DNA of 64,000 bases, taken from the NCBI GenBank assembly GCA_022843465.1, contig JALHNO010000015.1:100356-164355 (forward strand). Direction: 5' to 3'. Below the pieces are notes generated by a model. The model had not been told where the DNA came from. It saw nothing but the letters and a program-made list of their open reading frames with translations, and did not search any database. Each line of letters begins with the position of its first letter. Position 1 is the first letter of the stretch. This document shows positions 52,196-59,445 of this stretch, one piece after another. Source of the stretch: Pseudomonadota bacterium (lineage in GTDB: Bacteria > Pseudomonadota > Gammaproteobacteria > Xanthomonadales > Ahniellaceae). A program made the position numbers and the translations under genes.

Positions 52196-54265
52196 CTATT
52201 CAAAACCATTCGCAAACAAGGTGCCTGCGCAGTCGACCGACTGCGGATCGACCACGATATGGAACTCAGCGCCCAGCGGCATCGTCGCCAGGTCCTGATT
52301 GAACAGGCTCCAGCGCTGCGCCGAAGGCGAATAGTAGACGCCGATCTGATGCGGATTGCTGACCACCAGATCGGTTGCCTGGCTGACATGGAATTTCGCG
52401 CAACGGTGATCGTTGAGCAGGGGATGGTCGATCAGACTGACATTGCCGCCGGTGTTGCCGACGCCGGTGCGATGGCGGAATGCATTGCTGCTGGGCGGCT
52501 GGAAATACACATTGAAGCCGCCCAGATTGGGCATCGCGGTTCCGGTCATCCGGTACACACTCCAGGCACCGGAAAAATAGTTCACCGCAATCGGCGCATT
52601 CAGGTCGATCACGGTACCGCTGCCGGGATTGCGGGTGACCAGCAGGATGTAGTCGGGCCGATTGTTGAGGTCCGGGTGATTGAGCGTGGTGAAGGCACCG
52701 CTGGTGTTGCCGGCGGTGTTCTGATGCAGGTAGCGACCGCTGCCGAAGCCAGGCGCAAACACATTGAAGCGCGCACCACTGCTGTAGCTGGCAAGATCCT
52801 CCTGGCGCAGATACCAGCGGCTGCCGTTGTAGCCGAGGCTGACCGGATGATCGTTGTAGACACCCGGGCCGCCATCCGGATTCCAGTTGCCGACGTTGTG
52901 CGGATAGGCATCGGCGATGTTGTTCAGAACAGGGTCATCGAGTTGCGAGCTGATGCCGGCCGTGGCGACAGGCACCGCGTGCAGCAGGGTGCTGTCGCCG
53001 GCTTCGAGTGCGCCGATATCGAGCATTTGGGGACCGGCGCCGGTATTGGCGCGCTTGAAGCGGCGCAGCCCATCGCCGTCGGTCAGCGGCAGGTTGTCGG
53101 CAAGCAGCAGCTCGAGCAGGGCGGTGCTGGTGAGGCGATCGATCGCGGGCGAACCGCTGCGCAGATGGGCATCCTGCGGAGGATGTCGCAGCAGCGGGTC
53201 GGCAAACACCGAGCTGGTGCTGAGCCCTGGCGTTGCCGCGGTCTCGCTGGTGAGGAAGAACAGATTGTCGCGATCTCCGATACTGGTCGCGGCGCCGAAG
53301 CGCTGCAGTCCGAAGCTGCCAGTGTAGGCGAACAGATTGGCGCCGATCTCGCCCGCTGCAGTGACCGCGGGATCGGCATAGACGTCGATGCCGTTGGAGG
53401 CATCGGTCACCGTATTGTGCAGGGCAATCAGGTTCAGCACGCCATCGTAGGCGTCGACCTTGATGCCATCGGCAAACTGGCTGCCCGCAATCACACTGTT
53501 CACCACATTGTTGAGGACGATTGCCGTCAATGTGCCCGCGGTGGGTCCAACCAGGCTGCCCTGCCGCAACAGGATGCTTCCCGAGCGGCCGCCCTGCACA
53601 CGATTGCCCAGCACCTCGGTGCGGTGGTTGCGGTCCTGGGTACTCACCAGGATGCCGATCGACCACTGGCCGGTGGCACGCACCCGATTCTCGCGGATGC
53701 GGCCGCTGCTGCTGCCAACGCCGCCATCGAGCACCTGGATGCCGGCCCGCAGGGCGCCATCGAAGCTGTCCCAGAAATAGCTGACGTCGTTGTCGCTGAT
53801 TTCATAGCGCAGCGTGGTGCTGATGTCGGAAGGCTTGAAGACACTGATTTCGGCGGCACCGGAGAGTGCCTCGCGGACACGGTTGCGACTGATCCGGATA
53901 TCGGCGAAGTCACCGCCGGAGACATTGATCGAAATGAAGCCCTGCAGCAGATCGAAACCCTCGACCTGCCAGCTCCAGTTGCCGACGGCACTGACGGTAC
54001 CGGCAATCACCCGACCGGCGGCCAGCGTCGGGCGATATCCGATCGCCGCGCGCAGCGCCAGCGGCTTGTTGATCAGCACGGTTTCGTCGATGACCGTGTG
54101 TTGTGCGACCAGCACCGTATCGCCGGCCGCGCTGGCATTGATGCAGGCCTGCAGGCTGGCGTTGCAGGGGGCGGCGCCCGGCCAGGTGCGGTCCACCGCC
54201 TTCGCCGAGGGTATTGCCATGACGGCGGCCAGTGCGATCAGCAGGGGAAGGCGGGTAGATGACAT
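52196..54265 (-). CDS. Secreted right-handed beta-helix protein with FANGFE tail
   Basis: This 689-residue protein has a signal peptide (L-P-L-L-I-A-L-A-A-V-M-A to A-K-A). Residues about 30-400 show the parallel beta-helix pattern of short N- and V-rich rungs (I-S-R-N-R-V, I-S-D-N-D-V, I-R-E-N-R-V, L-G-N-R-V, L-N-N-V-V, L-H-N-T-V) found in polysaccharide lyases and adhesins; no catalytic set was identified. The next 240 residues contain three related repeats with a N-x-x-x-W-x-x-x-x-x-D-x-x-x-M/Y and F-N-V-F/Y pattern, like DUF7452-type repeats. The end is L-F-A-N-G-F-E. Transcription is divergent from the sulfur fusion gene. Confidence 0.85.
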   Translation of the reverse strand: MSSTRLPLLIALAAVMAIPSAKAVDRTWPGAAPCNASLQACINASAAGDTVLVAQHTVIDETVLINKPLALRAAIGYRPTLAAGRVIAGTVSAVGNWSWQVEGFDLLQGFISINVSGGDFADIRISRNRVREALSGAAEISVFKPSDISTTLRYEISDNDVSYFWDSFDGALRAGIQVLDGGVGSSSGRIRENRVRATGQWSIGILVSTQDRNHRTEVLGNRVQGGRSGSILLRQGSLVGPTAGTLTAIVLNNVVNSVIAGSQFADGIKVDAYDGVLNLIALHNTVTDASNGIDVYADPAVTAAGEIGANLFAYTGSFGLQRFGAATSIGDRDNLFFLTSETAATPGLSTSSVFADPLLRHPPQDAHLRSGSPAIDRLTSTALLELLLADNLPLTDGDGLRRFKRANTGAGPQMLDIGALEAGDSTLLHAVPVATAGISSQLDDPVLNNIADAYPHNVGNWNPDGGPGVYNDHPVSLGYNGSRWYLRQEDLASYSSGARFNVFAPGFGSGRYLHQNTAGNTSGAFTTLNHPDLNNRPDYILLVTRNPGSGTVIDLNAPIAVNYFSGAWSVYRMTGTAMPNLGGFNVYFQPPSSNAFRHRTGVGNTGGNVSLIDHPLLNDHRCAKFHVSQATDLVVSNPHQIGVYYSPSAQRWSLFNQDLATMPLGAEFHIVVDPQSVDCAGTLFANGFE

Positions 54266-54415
54266 GACAGGCTCCGAAGCGGTCTTGCGGAGTCATTCGC
54301 AGGAAGCCGCTGCCTGCGGACAGCGCAGGATGTCGCGAGTCTGAACGGCAGCCATGGCGTACCCGGTATTGCCGGGCTCCGCTGGGCGTTTATGCCGATA
54401 CCTCATATGGATATG

Positions 54416-54444
54416 TTGATCCGTCAGTACACTGGCCGTATCTT
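54416..54444 (+). promoter_or_regulatory. Candidate sigma-70 promoter of the triple fusion gene
   Basis: TTGATC at 54416-54421 and TATCTT at 54439-54444 are separated by 17 bases, 33 bases before the ATG at 54477. Each hexamer matches four of six consensus bases. A CCCGG-N5-CCGGG hairpin lies further upstream at 54362-54376. Confidence 0.45.
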
Positions 54445-54476
54445 GTTGAAACCCCACGAGCCTCGAACCGCCCACC

Positions 54477-56741
54477 ATGCACGGCCGCCCCACCGACATC
54501 TATCTGGACGCCAACGCCACCACGCCGACCCTGCCGGCCGCCGTGCAGGCGGCCTGTTGCGCGATGCAGGAGCAGTTCGGCAATCCCAGCAGCACCCACT
54601 GTGCCGGACTGCGTGCCCGCGCGATGATGGAAGCCACCCGCCAGAACGCGCGGCGTGTGATCGGTGCCGCCGAGGGCCGCATCCTGTTCACCAGCGGCGC
54701 CACCGAGGCGATCCAGACCGCGGTGCTGTCGGCGATCAGTGCCCACGTCGAGCGCGGCGTGGCAGGCAGTCCGCGCAATCTGCTGCTGTATGGCGCGACC
54801 GAACACAAGGCGGTGCCCGAGGCATTGCGACACTGGAACCATATCCTGCACGCGGGCTGCGAGGTGATGGCGATTCCGGTCGATCAGCGTGGCCGCCACG
54901 ATCTGGAATTTCTTGCAGCGCACGCCGGACGCGCGGTTCTGGTCTGCACGATGGCGGTCAACAACGAGACCGGCACCATCAGCGACCTCGAGGGCATCGA
55001 GGCGATCATGCGCCAGCATCCCGACACGCTCTGGCTGGTCGACGGCGTGCAGGCACTCGGCAAGCAGGCGCTGGATCTGGCAACCAGCCGCGTCGACTAT
55101 TTTCCACTCAGCGGACACAAGCTGTATGCGCCCAAGGGCATCGGTCTGCTGTACGTCCGCGAGGGTGCGCCATTCACCCCGCTCAATGCCGGCGGCGGTC
55201 AGGAATCGGGGCAGCGTTCCGGTACCGAGAACATGGCCGGCATTGCCGGTTTTGGCGTCGTCTTCGCCGAGCTGGCCGAACCCACCGGCATGTTCTGCCC
55301 GATCGAATCCCTGTATGCGCAGCGCGAACGTCTGCTCGCCGCCCTGCGTGAAGTGTTCCCCGGCATCGTGTTCAACACGCCCTTCGAGGTCGCAGTACCG
55401 ACCACGATCAATTTTTCGGTACCCGGGTTTGCCAGCAAGGAACTGCTCGACCTGTTCGATGCCGCCGGCATCCGGGTCAGCTCGGGCTCGGCCTGCGGCG
55501 CCGGCAAATCGACCCGCAGCTATGTGCTCGATGCCATGGGCCTGCCGGCCTGGCGCAGCGAGTCGGCGGTGCGGCTGTCGTTCGGCCGTGCCTGGAGCGA
55601 CGCCGATTGCGACGCCGCCTGCGCCCGCATCATCGAAGCTGGCCATGCCCTGCGCGATGCCTGTCTGCTGTCCGAGGCCTCGACCCATCGCAACGAATTC
55701 GATGGCGTCTTGCAGCTCACCCACGACGGCGCCTGCACCTGGCTGATCGTCGAGCGCGCCAGCAGCCAGTGCCTGATCATTGATCCCCTGGCCGAGCTGG
55801 CCGAGCGCATCGAACGCTTCATCCGCTGCCAGGATCTGCGTGTGGTGGCGGTGCTGGACACCCACTCGCATGCCGATCACGCCTCGGCGCGCGCCGCACT
55901 ATGCACTGAATTGAGCGACCACTGGGCACAGCCTGCCACTGCCGTCGATGAACTTGGTTGGCCGCAGGGCCAGGGCGATCAGATCGAGTTTGGTCACTAC
56001 CGGCTGCAGCGTCTGGCCCTGCCCGGGCACACCGCCGACAGTACGGCCTATGTGCTGTTCGATCGCGACCAGGGCGCCCGGCCGCGTCAGGTGTTCGTCG
56101 GCGATACCGTACTGATGGGCGGCATCGGCCGCAGCAATTTCGACAGCAGTTCAGCTGCCGATATGTTCCATTCCTTGCGCCAGCTCGCCGCCACCGTCGG
56201 CACCCGCAGCCTGCTGTGTCCGGCGCACGACTACAACAACGAGTTTGCCACCACGCTGGCAGCCGAAGCAGCACACAATCCGCTGCTCGCCGGTGTACTC
56301 GCCACCACGCCAATCAGCGAGGACAGCTTTGTCGATGCCAAGCGCAGTCTCGACGCCGGCCTCGATGACAGTCGCGGCGGCGTGATGATGTGCGGTGCGG
56401 TCAGCACCAACACGCCGAATGCGCATCCCGGCGCCAGTGAATTCGACCCCGCGCAACTGCGCCAGTATCTCAATGAGCATCCCGAGGCGATCCTGGTCGA
56501 TGTCCGCGAGGCCTATGAGGGTGCGATGGGCACACTCGAGCCCCTGCCGGAAGTGCACGCCCACGGCGTACCGCTGAGCCGCCTCGCCGATGCGATTCCG
56601 CAATGGCTGGCGCATCCCGATCAACCCCTGGTGTTCTTCTGCCGCAGCGGCAATCGCAGCCAGCTCGCCACCCGTTGCCTGCGTCGCCTCGGTCATCCTC
56701 GCGCCTATCATCTGCGCGGCGGCCTCGCCCTGTTCGCCTGA
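54477..56741 (+). CDS. Triple fusion: cysteine desulfurase - ETHE1-like persulfide dioxygenase - rhodanese
   Basis: This 754-residue protein has three enzymes in one chain. Residues about 1-385 are an IscS/NifS-type PLP desulfurase: N-A-T-T-P, S-G-A-T-E-A, T-E-H-K, the PLP lysine K215 in L-S-G-H-K-L-Y, and the catalytic C340 in S-G-S-A-C-G-A-G. Residues about 410-635 are an MBL-fold persulfide dioxygenase, with T-H-S-H-A-D-H (H463-H468), L-P-G-H-T, G-D-T-V-L-M-G and P-A-H-D-Y-N, close to ETHE1. Residues about 655-754 are a rhodanese with C722 in F-F-C-R-S-G-N-R-S. The chain could strip sulfur from cysteine, pass it as persulfide and oxidise it to sulfite or thiosulfate. All key residues seem intact. 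No signal peptide, so cytoplasmic. Confidence 0.93.
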   Translation: MHGRPTDIYLDANATTPTLPAAVQAACCAMQEQFGNPSSTHCAGLRARAMMEATRQNARRVIGAAEGRILFTSGATEAIQTAVLSAISAHVERGVAGSPRNLLLYGATEHKAVPEALRHWNHILHAGCEVMAIPVDQRGRHDLEFLAAHAGRAVLVCTMAVNNETGTISDLEGIEAIMRQHPDTLWLVDGVQALGKQALDLATSRVDYFPLSGHKLYAPKGIGLLYVREGAPFTPLNAGGGQESGQRSGTENMAGIAGFGVVFAELAEPTGMFCPIESLYAQRERLLAALREVFPGIVFNTPFEVAVPTTINFSVPGFASKELLDLFDAAGIRVSSGSACGAGKSTRSYVLDAMGLPAWRSESAVRLSFGRAWSDADCDAACARIIEAGHALRDACLLSEASTHRNEFDGVLQLTHDGACTWLIVERASSQCLIIDPLAELAERIERFIRCQDLRVVAVLDTHSHADHASARAALCTELSDHWAQPATAVDELGWPQGQGDQIEFGHYRLQRLALPGHTADSTAYVLFDRDQGARPRQVFVGDTVLMGGIGRSNFDSSSAADMFHSLRQLAATVGTRSLLCPAHDYNNEFATTLAAEAAHNPLLAGVLATTPISEDSFVDAKRSLDAGLDDSRGGVMMCGAVSTNTPNAHPGASEFDPAQLRQYLNEHPEAILVDVREAYEGAMGTLEPLPEVHAHGVPLSRLADAIPQWLAHPDQPLVFFCRSGNRSQLATRCLRRLGHPRAYHLRGGLALFA

Positions 56742-57086
56742 GTTTTCGGCGTCGTGCGTCCGGGGTTCACCCGCAACCTCGCTGACTTTGTAGGGCATCT
56801 CTGCGAGATGCCGTCATGAAGGCGTCGCGCCGTTGAGCTGGCATCTCGCCTGGATGCGCACCTTGCGGATCAAGGTCAGGCGCGGCCGAGCGATCTGGTC
56901 AGAACCGCGAAAGCCAGGCGCCGGCGCCTTCACACAGGCAATCAATTGTCAGAGATTGCCCGCGTCGAATGCTGATCTGGCCTTGCAACAGCCATCGCGC
57001 GATGCGGCCGAAAATCAAGCCCCTGAAAGTCTGTTGCACCGACCACCGTGAGTGGGCACCGTATCCGGTCATCAAGGGGGAAAGAT
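56742..57086. other. Intergenic region with REP-like palindrome, no gene seen
   Basis: These 345 bases lie between the fusion gene and the subtilase. They contain one GTAG-type palindrome (56789-56812) and a lone half-site GGCATCTC at 56840-56847. The remainder shows no supported gene. The subtilase ribosome site GGGGGAAAG ends just before 57087. Confidence 0.5.
56789..56812 (+). repeat. REP-like GTAG palindrome (solo copy)
   Basis: GTAG (56790-56793) is followed by GGCATCTC-TGC-GAGATGCC, an eight-base perfect stem. The same unit recurs many times at 63711-64000. GTAG before a palindrome is the hallmark of REP/SMAG elements spread by RAYT transposases. Confidence 0.8.
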
Positions 57087-58457
57087 ATGAATCGATTGCT
57101 GATTGCATGCGCATTGGTAATTCTGGGCGTCGCCAGCCACGCCCATGCGGCTGGCCCGGTTGACGCGGCCAGCCGCTCTGCGGTTGTCGAGGCCGGCTCG
57201 GCGCGCGTGCTGGTGATGTTGCACGAGCCCAGCGCCCAGCTGCGCGCCGACGAATCACTGGGCGAGCGGGTTATCCGCATCGATGCCGAAGTCGATGCCG
57301 TGTTGCGCGCCCTGCCTGCCGGCCAACAGACCCTGCGCCGGCGCTTCCATTCGGTGCCAGGATTTGCTGTTGACGCCAGCGCCGCCACGCTCGCAGCGCT
57401 GGATCGCGATGCCCGCGTACACAGTGTCGGTCTGGATCTCGGCGGCAGCGGATCGGGCACCCCGGTCGCGCCGGACACCGCTTCGGTGCTGAACCAGGTC
57501 AGTCCACTGGCCGGTCTCGGTCTCGCCGGTCAGGGCATGAAGGTCGCGGTGATCGATTCCGGTGTCGACACCGATCACAACGACATCTCCGGCCGTGTCG
57601 TCGATCAGCAGTGCTTCTGCTCCGGGGTCGCCGGTTCGGTTGGCTGTTGCCCGAATGGCCTGGACACCCAGTCTGGTGTCGGGGCCGCTGAGGACGATCA
57701 GGGCCATGGCACCAATGTCAGCGGCATCATCGTCGGCAACGGCAATATCGCACCGCGCGGAACCCTGACCGAGGCGCAGCTCGTCGCGGTGAAGGTGCTG
57801 GATGCCAACAACAATTTCTGTTGCGCTTCGGATGTCATCGCGGCCATTGACTGGGTGCGGATCAACCATCCCGATGTCGATGCGGTCAATCTCAGTCTCG
57901 GCACGGGCGCGTTGTTTGCCACCGCCTGCGATGCCAGCCCCTCGTTCAATGTCGCGATGTCGACGGCGGTCAACAGCCTGCGCGCGGTCGGTGCCACCGT
58001 CACCGCGTCCACCGGCAATCAGGGATCCAGCACCAGCACCAGTTCGCCGGCCTGCATCGCCGCCACCATCGGTGTCGGTGCCACCTGGGACAGCAATGTC
58101 GGCAGTGCCACGATACTCGGCTGCACCGATGCGACGACGGCGGCCAAACAGGTCACCTGCTTCAGCAACCTCAGCCCGAGCCTGGACCTCATGGCAGCCG
58201 GTGCGTTCGTGACCTCGACCGGTGTCAACAATGGCACCTCCACCTTCGCCGGCACCTCGCAGGCCGCCCCGATGGTCGCGGCCTGCGCGGCTGCGCTGAA
58301 GCTGGCCAGCCCGAATGCCACGATGGACGAGATCGAGGCCGCGCTGAAGGCGGCGCCGACCACGGTCAGTTCGCCGCGCAATGGAATCCAGTATCCTTTC
58401 CTCGACTGCGTTGCAGCACTCCAGGTCCTGTCCTTGTTTGGCAACGGCTTCGAGTAA
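57087..58457 (+). CDS. Secreted subtilisin-family (S8) protease with FGNGFE tail
   Basis: The ATG at 57087 follows GGGGGAAAG and starts a signal peptide (L-L-I-A-C-A-L-V-I-L-G-V to H-A). The 456-residue product has a propeptide of about 110 residues and then the S8 triad: Asp in V-A-V-I-D-S-G-V-D, His in G-H-G-T-N-V-S-G and Ser in F-A-G-T-S-Q-A-A-P-M. Several cysteines in the catalytic domain (Q-Q-C-F-C-S-G, C-C-P-N) may form disulfides. The protein ends L-F-G-N-G-F-E, a one-residue variant of the tag seen on three other exported proteins. Probably a secreted, self-processing protease. Confidence 0.93.
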   Translation: MNRLLIACALVILGVASHAHAAGPVDAASRSAVVEAGSARVLVMLHEPSAQLRADESLGERVIRIDAEVDAVLRALPAGQQTLRRRFHSVPGFAVDASAATLAALDRDARVHSVGLDLGGSGSGTPVAPDTASVLNQVSPLAGLGLAGQGMKVAVIDSGVDTDHNDISGRVVDQQCFCSGVAGSVGCCPNGLDTQSGVGAAEDDQGHGTNVSGIIVGNGNIAPRGTLTEAQLVAVKVLDANNNFCCASDVIAAIDWVRINHPDVDAVNLSLGTGALFATACDASPSFNVAMSTAVNSLRAVGATVTASTGNQGSSTSTSSPACIAATIGVGATWDSNVGSATILGCTDATTAAKQVTCFSNLSPSLDLMAAGAFVTSTGVNNGTSTFAGTSQAAPMVAACAAALKLASPNATMDEIEAALKAAPTTVSSPRNGIQYPFLDCVAALQVLSLFGNGFE

Positions 58458-58554
58458 GCAGCGTGGGTTTGGCCAGCGCGCGCTTGCCGGCGGTCAACCA
58501 GACCGGCACTCGCGCGTTGAGGGCTCAGCAAGCAGCTGAATAGCCGGAGGAAGC

Positions 58555-59328
58555 ATGAAGTCGAGTACCTCGCGTCTGGTCCTGACCGCGCTGCTGGGGC
58601 TGGCGTCTACGTCGACGCTTCAGGCAGCCGATGTTCTGGTCGAACTCGGCGGCGGCTTTGGCTTTGCCTTCGAGCCATCACGTGTCTTTATCGCGCCCGG
58701 CGACACCGTGACCTTTCGCAACAACGGCGGCTTTCACAATGTGCGCTCCGATGCCGCCGGATTCCGCTGCGCCAATGGTTGCGATGATACCGGCGGCAAT
58801 GGCGATGCCAGCGACACCAGCTGGACGGTGACCCGGCGCTTCGATCAAACCGGCGACTTCGATATCTACTGCGAACCGCACGGCTTTCCGGGATTCGGTA
58901 TGGCCGGTGTCGTCACCGTCGAAGGCGAGGCGCCGCTCGGACCCGGCTACAGCGGCACCTGGTACGACCCGGCGCAGAGCGGTCACGGCTTCTTCATCGA
59001 GATCCTGCCCGGCAACCAGATGCTGGTGTACTGGTTCACCTTCAGTCCCCAGGGCGATCAGGCCTGGTTTGGCGGGGTCGGCCCGATCACCGGCAGCAGC
59101 GCCGTGGTACGCGCCACCCAGACCACCGGTGGACGCTTCATCCCCAACTTCAACCCCGCCAGCGTGGTCCGCACCGACTGGGGCGAGCTGCGCTTCAGCT
59201 TCAGCGACTGTCAGACCGGCCGCGTCGATTTCGATTCGATCGTCGGATTCGGCAGCGGCAGCATGAACCTGCGCCGGCTCACCCTGCCCGCAGGTCTCGA
59301 GTGCCCGGCCGCCGCCGGCGCGCCCTGA
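58555..59328 (+). CDS. Secreted cupredoxin with a C-terminal G-x-WYDP domain
   Basis: The ATG at 58555 has GGAGGAAGC upstream. The 257-residue product has a signal peptide (to L-Q-A-A), then a plastocyanin/azurin-like domain (residues about 25-125). The type 1 copper ligands are seen as His in G-G-F-H-N-V, Cys and His in Y-C-E-P-H-G-F-P, and Met in F-G-M-A-G. A second domain of about 110 residues begins G-T-W-Y-D-P-A-Q-S-G-H-G-F-F and ends M-N-L-R-R-L-T, the same as two copies in the next gene. The copper domain would carry electrons in the periplasm. It lies 117 bases before the DUF1800 gene on the same strand. Confidence 0.87.
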   Translation: MKSSTSRLVLTALLGLASTSTLQAADVLVELGGGFGFAFEPSRVFIAPGDTVTFRNNGGFHNVRSDAAGFRCANGCDDTGGNGDASDTSWTVTRRFDQTGDFDIYCEPHGFPGFGMAGVVTVEGEAPLGPGYSGTWYDPAQSGHGFFIEILPGNQMLVYWFTFSPQGDQAWFGGVGPITGSSAVVRATQTTGGRFIPNFNPASVVRTDWGELRFSFSDCQTGRVDFDSIVGFGSGSMNLRRLTLPAGLECPAAAGAP

Positions 59329-59360
59329 GTTCGCTTATTGCGCCCCACGCCCTGCGGCGC

Positions 59361-59398
59361 TGGCAAACTCGCCTGCAACCATTGTCAACGGTTTGCCA
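59361..59398. promoter_or_regulatory. Inverted repeat upstream of the DUF1800 gene
   Basis: TGGCAAAC at 59361-59368 and GTTTGCCA at 59391-59398 are perfect inverted arms spaced 30 bases centre to centre, about three helical turns. They could bind a regulator or form the end of the cupredoxin transcript. No U-tract follows. Confidence 0.35.
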
Positions 59399-59445
59399 TC
59401 GCCAGCGTTGTTAGGCTGCAACGACCGTGACGGGAGGGGAGTGCC

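Noticed and set aside
52259..54262. 667-residue plus-strand frame opposite the beta-helix gene
   Set aside because: It is the antisense of a gene with a signal peptide, beta-helix rungs and the FANGFE tail.
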